A model generated the notes under the pieces. The model was given only the letters and a program-made list of their open reading frames with translations. It had not been told where the DNA came from and did no database searches. Below are positions 61,970-64,000 of a stretch of DNA of 64,000 nt, one piece after another. Both the position numbers and the translations under genes were made by a program. Source of the DNA: Streptomyces himastatinicus ATCC 53653 (GTDB lineage Bacteria; Actinomycetota; Actinomycetes; Streptomycetales; Streptomycetaceae). The stretch's first letter is position 1. Each line of letters opens with the position of its first letter. Location: assembly GCF_000158915.1 (NCBI RefSeq), contig NZ_GG657754.1, positions 2,669,058-2,733,057 of the forward strand, given 5' to 3'.

Positions 61970-62493
61970 CACCGCTCTCCTTCCGCCGCTTCCGCGGTCA
62001 CTAGGCGGGTCAGCCGGATGCGGTTGATCTTTCCCAGTTCGGTGCGGACGATCTCGCGTTCGGTGCTGGTGTCGTTGCCGATCCGGCGACGGAGGGCAGC
62101 GAGCATCTCCTCGCCGGTGCGGCCGGTGGCGCAGATCAGGAAGACATGGCCGTGGCGCTCCTGGTACGCGAGATTCAGCTCCAGCAGCTCCGCGCGCAGC
62201 TCGTCGGCGGCGCCGCTCACCCCGCTCTGCTCGCGCGCCGATGTGGCGTCGCCCGGTGTCGGCCGCCCGATGGGCGGATGCCCGGCCATGGCCTCGGCGA
62301 GGTCGGCGCCGGTCAGCCCGGCCATGGCCGCGTCGGACGCGTCGAGCAGGGCGTCCACGTGGCGGTACGGCCGCCCGTCGGCCACCGCCGCGCCCCAGGC
62401 CCGGCTGGCACACACGGTGTGCAGCAGCGCGGCCACGTCCGGCCGGTCCGCCGCGTTGAACCGGGCCAGGCCCGGTGGAGCGCTGGTAGTCAC
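61969..62493 (-). CDS. uraD: 2-oxo-4-hydroxy-4-carboxy-5-ureidoimidazoline decarboxylase
   Basis: OHCU decarboxylase, 174 residues from a GTG at 62493, producing S-allantoin. Conserved pieces: LARFNAADRPDVAALLHTVCAS, the catalytic His in MAGHPPIGRP, SAREQSGVSGA and LLELNLAYQERHGHVFLICATGRTGEEMLAAL. First gene of the uricase operon; the promoter region holds two inverted repeats (62525-62566). Confidence 0.93.
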   Translation of the reverse strand: MTTSAPPGLARFNAADRPDVAALLHTVCASRAWGAAVADGRPYRHVDALLDASDAAMAGLTGADLAEAMAGHPPIGRPTPGDATSAREQSGVSGAADELRAELLELNLAYQERHGHVFLICATGRTGEEMLAALRRRIGNDTSTEREIVRTELGKINRIRLTRLVTAEAAEGER

Positions 62494-62524
62494 ACCCGAA
62501 AGCTAAGAGCTTCCCCGACGGACG

Positions 62525-62539
62525 TCAACACTTTGTTGA
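62525..62539. promoter_or_regulatory. Inverted repeat in the uricase operon promoter
   Basis: TCAACA and TGTTGA with a 3-base spacer, 32 bp before uraD. On the minus strand it contains TTGACG, a good -35 hexamer, so a bound protein would cover the promoter. Candidate site for the HTH protein encoded at 63008-63409. Confidence 0.6.
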
Positions 62540-62547
62540 ATAGGTGA

Positions 62548-62566
62548 CCGGAAACGCGGGTTCCGG
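62548..62566. promoter_or_regulatory. Second inverted repeat near the uricase operon promoter
   Basis: CCGGAA and TTCCGG with a 7-base spacer, between uraD and the divergent NlpC-like gene. It is the mirror arrangement of the TTCC-N7-GGAA AllR-type core, so it is probably not the same site type. Confidence 0.45.
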
Positions 62567-62595
62567 GCGCGGCCCGGGCGCGCCAGGATGGGCCC

Positions 62596-63051
62596 ATGAC
62601 CGCTGAACTCGCCGTACGGCTGCCGGACCGGTTCTGGTCCGTGCCCTACGTCGGCGCGCGCTTCCCCGGCTCCCCGGCGGTCGCCGAGCGCCCGGACCTC
62701 GCCGAGGGCGCCAACTGCCAGCTCTTCGCGTACGCGGTACTCCGCCACCACGGCCTGGAGCCGCCCGCCCTGCGCTCCAGCGACCTGTGGGCCGACAGCG
62801 CGAGCACGACCCACGTCACGGCGGCCCGCCCCCTGGACCTGCTGCTCTTCAACGCCACCGACGACGCGTACGGCGCCCACGTGGGCGTCTGGGCCGGGCC
62901 GGACCAGGTCCTCCACCTGTGCGCCGAGGCCGGCGCCCCTGCCGTATGGCCCCTGAGCGCCTTCGCCGCCCGCCCCCGCTACCGCACCCTGATCGGCGTC
63001 AAGCGGGTCACGGCCCGGAGCGCTCGGGCTCAGTGCCCTTCTCGCGGTTGA
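62596..63051 (+). CDS. NlpC/P60-like small cysteine hydrolase
   Basis: A 151-residue protein without signal peptide. The catalytic Cys is in AEGANCQLFAYAVLRHHG and the His in AYGAHVGVWAGPDQVLHL, the usual order of NlpC/P60 folds. A Pro/Arg-rich tail ends the protein and overlaps the convergent regulator gene by 44 bp. Role unknown; cell-wall activity is only possible if it is exported by another route. Confidence 0.7.
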   Translation: MTAELAVRLPDRFWSVPYVGARFPGSPAVAERPDLAEGANCQLFAYAVLRHHGLEPPALRSSDLWADSASTTHVTAARPLDLLLFNATDDAYGAHVGVWAGPDQVLHLCAEAGAPAVWPLSAFAARPRYRTLIGVKRVTARSARAQCPSRG

Positions 63052-63409
63052 GGTAGTTGTAGACGGTGAAGCGGCTCACGCCGAGGGCGCTCGCGACCGT
63101 TTCCACGCCGTGGCGCACCGTGAACGCGCCGCGCTGTTCCAGGGCGCGGACGATTCCCTGCTTCGTCTTGCGGTCCAGGGCCGACAGCGGGACGCCGTGG
63201 CGGCGCTGGAGGTCGGCGAGGATGTGGTCGAGGGACGCCGAGATGTCCGGGAGGCGGACGGCCACGACCTCGCGGCCCTCCCAGGACAGCACCACGTCGT
63301 CGTCCCGGGCCCGGTCGGGGGCGATCAGCTCGCCGCCCATCGCGTCGACCAGCGGCCGGACCGCCGAGACGAAGGGGTGGTCCGCGTCCGCGTCCGCCGG
63401 GCCGGTCAC
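63008..63409 (-). CDS. HTH regulator (YheO-type DNA-binding domain), likely purine-catabolism regulator
   Basis: A 133-residue protein, GTG start 63409 overlapping the stop of the preceding gene. The first part (residues 10-70) is a small PAS-like domain; the C-terminal part carries SALDRKTKQGIVRALEQRGAFTVRHGVETVASALGVSRFTVYNYLN, a helix-turn-helix as in YheO proteins. In Streptomyces such a gene commonly sits beside the uricase operon. It is the best candidate to bind the repeats at 62525-62566. Confidence 0.8.
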   Translation of the reverse strand: MTGPADADADHPFVSAVRPLVDAMGGELIAPDRARDDDVVLSWEGREVVAVRLPDISASLDHILADLQRRHGVPLSALDRKTKQGIVRALEQRGAFTVRHGVETVASALGVSRFTVYNYLNREKGTEPERSGP

Positions 63410-63657
63410 GCGTCGGGCTCCGCGACGACGTTGACCTGGAGCGAGACCCGGGTGGCGCCCGCCTCCAGGGACTTGCGCAGCAGGTCGTCCACGGCGGCCA
63501 GCACGGCGTCCGCGCGGCCCTCCGCGGTGTTGCCGAACGGGCCGACGTCGACGGTGTCCAGCGGTGCGGCCTGAACCGCCTCGCGGGCGACCACGGCATG
63601 CGGCGGCACCTCGTCGAGGTCGAACGGCTCGGTGGTGAACTCAACCCTCAATCTCAC
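63406..63657 (-). CDS. MTH1187/YkoF-like (DUF77) thiamine-binding-family protein
   Basis: An 83-residue protein starting MRLRVEFTTEPFDLDEVPPHAVVA, with TVDVGPFGNTAEGRADAVLAAVDDLL and a final strand VSLQVNVVAE. The ferredoxin-like layout resembles the thiamine-binding DUF77 group. It is coupled to the HTH gene by GTGA and may act as its small-molecule sensor. Confidence 0.7.
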   Translation of the reverse strand: MRLRVEFTTEPFDLDEVPPHAVVAREAVQAAPLDTVDVGPFGNTAEGRADAVLAAVDDLLRKSLEAGATRVSLQVNVVAEPDA

Positions 63658-63855
63658 GCGGCCAACCTACTGCGCCCGGCCGCGCCTCCGGCAGCCTCGC
63701 GCGGCGCGTACTCCGGGCATCATCCGTCAAGCGTCCAGCCCGGCCTCACGCGGGCGTCCCACTGGAGGTGGGCAGAACGCCCAAGTCCCTCCCGTCCCTC
63801 CCCCGCTTCGTAGAACATGGCCCCGTTACCGCAGACATCCGCTACGGAGCGTCAG

Positions 63856-64000
63856 ATGACAGAGAGCGTGCCGGTGCGCTGCCCCGCGTGCCGCCGCGAG
63901 CAGTCGTTCACTCCGCCCACCTTCCCGTGCTCGTGCGGCGCGCCGCTCACCCTCCCGGTGCTGCGCGACGGCACGCCGGAGGAGATCGGGCACCGCACGT
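63856..64000 (+). CDS. N-terminal part of a zinc-ribbon protein, cut by window edge
   Basis: Open frame from ATG 63856 to the window end, 48 residues visible. Two CxxC-type pairs (VRCPACRRE and FPCSCGAP) form a zinc ribbon, followed by LTLPVLRDGTPEEIGHRT. The family cannot be named from this part. Confidence 0.6.
   Translation, partial: MTESVPVRCPACRREQSFTPPTFPCSCGAPLTLPVLRDGTPEEIGHRT

Overview
The window reads as a piece of a Streptomyces chromosome (or a very close actinomycete). Base composition is very GC-rich with strong third-position GC, many GTG starts, 4-bp ATGA/GTGA start-stop overlaps, mycothiol-type and wHTH families typical of Streptomyces, a rare TTA codon in one regulator, and a secreted ribonuclease almost identical in motif layout to Streptomyces RNase Sa. 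No rRNA, tRNA, CRISPR array or intact insertion sequence was seen. All functional calls come from reading motifs; no database search was possible.

Layout. 1-13.9 kb: edge-truncated gamma-glutamyltransferase, a membrane-anchored unknown protein, a secreted CocE-like esterase, a gluABCD-type glutamate ABC operon, a secreted GDSL lipase, exonuclease III, a metallo-hydrolase and a fused PcaL enzyme. 13.2-19.0 kb: a ROK sugar kinase and a sugar ABC transporter under a GntR regulator. 19.1-27 kb: an Opp-type ABC operon divergent from a clan GH-A glycoside hydrolase, the two promoters framed by two LacI-type palindromes. 27-33 kb: two MFS exporters around a MerR regulator, an ECF41-type sigma factor and a P450 that lacks the EXXR arginine. 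33-40.4 kb: small secreted proteins, a PheC-like periplasmic dehydratase, an Entner-Doudoroff type aldolase/kinase pair, secreted RNase, an XRE-cupin regulator, and a carboxymuconolactone-decarboxylase gene with a textbook ECF41 promoter. 40.4-46.3 kb: regulators followed by a low-GC island carrying a two-gene anti-phage system of Gabija type (class 2 OLD nuclease plus an unusually short UvrD-like helicase). 46.3-50.9 kb: an APC permease and three regulator/enzyme pairs with clear operators. 50.9-63.7 kb: a purine-ring catabolism block (allantoicase, allantoinase, AllR-like IclR repressor, MocA-like nucleotidyltransferase, malate synthase, 8-oxoguanine deaminase, uricase, HIU hydrolase, OHCU decarboxylase), interrupted by an alpha-L-fucosidase.

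How it works together. The purine block takes urate through 5-hydroxyisourate, OHCU and allantoin to allantoate and ureidoglycolate; the glyoxylate that finally results can be captured by the malate synthase. A shared TTCC-N7-GGAA element lies upstream of allantoinase and of malate synthase, which fits joint control by the IclR protein. The ECF41 sigma factor at 30-31 kb and the ECF41 promoter at 39.8 kb suggest one regulon split over 9 kb. The Gabija-like pair stands out by composition and is the most likely horizontally acquired segment.
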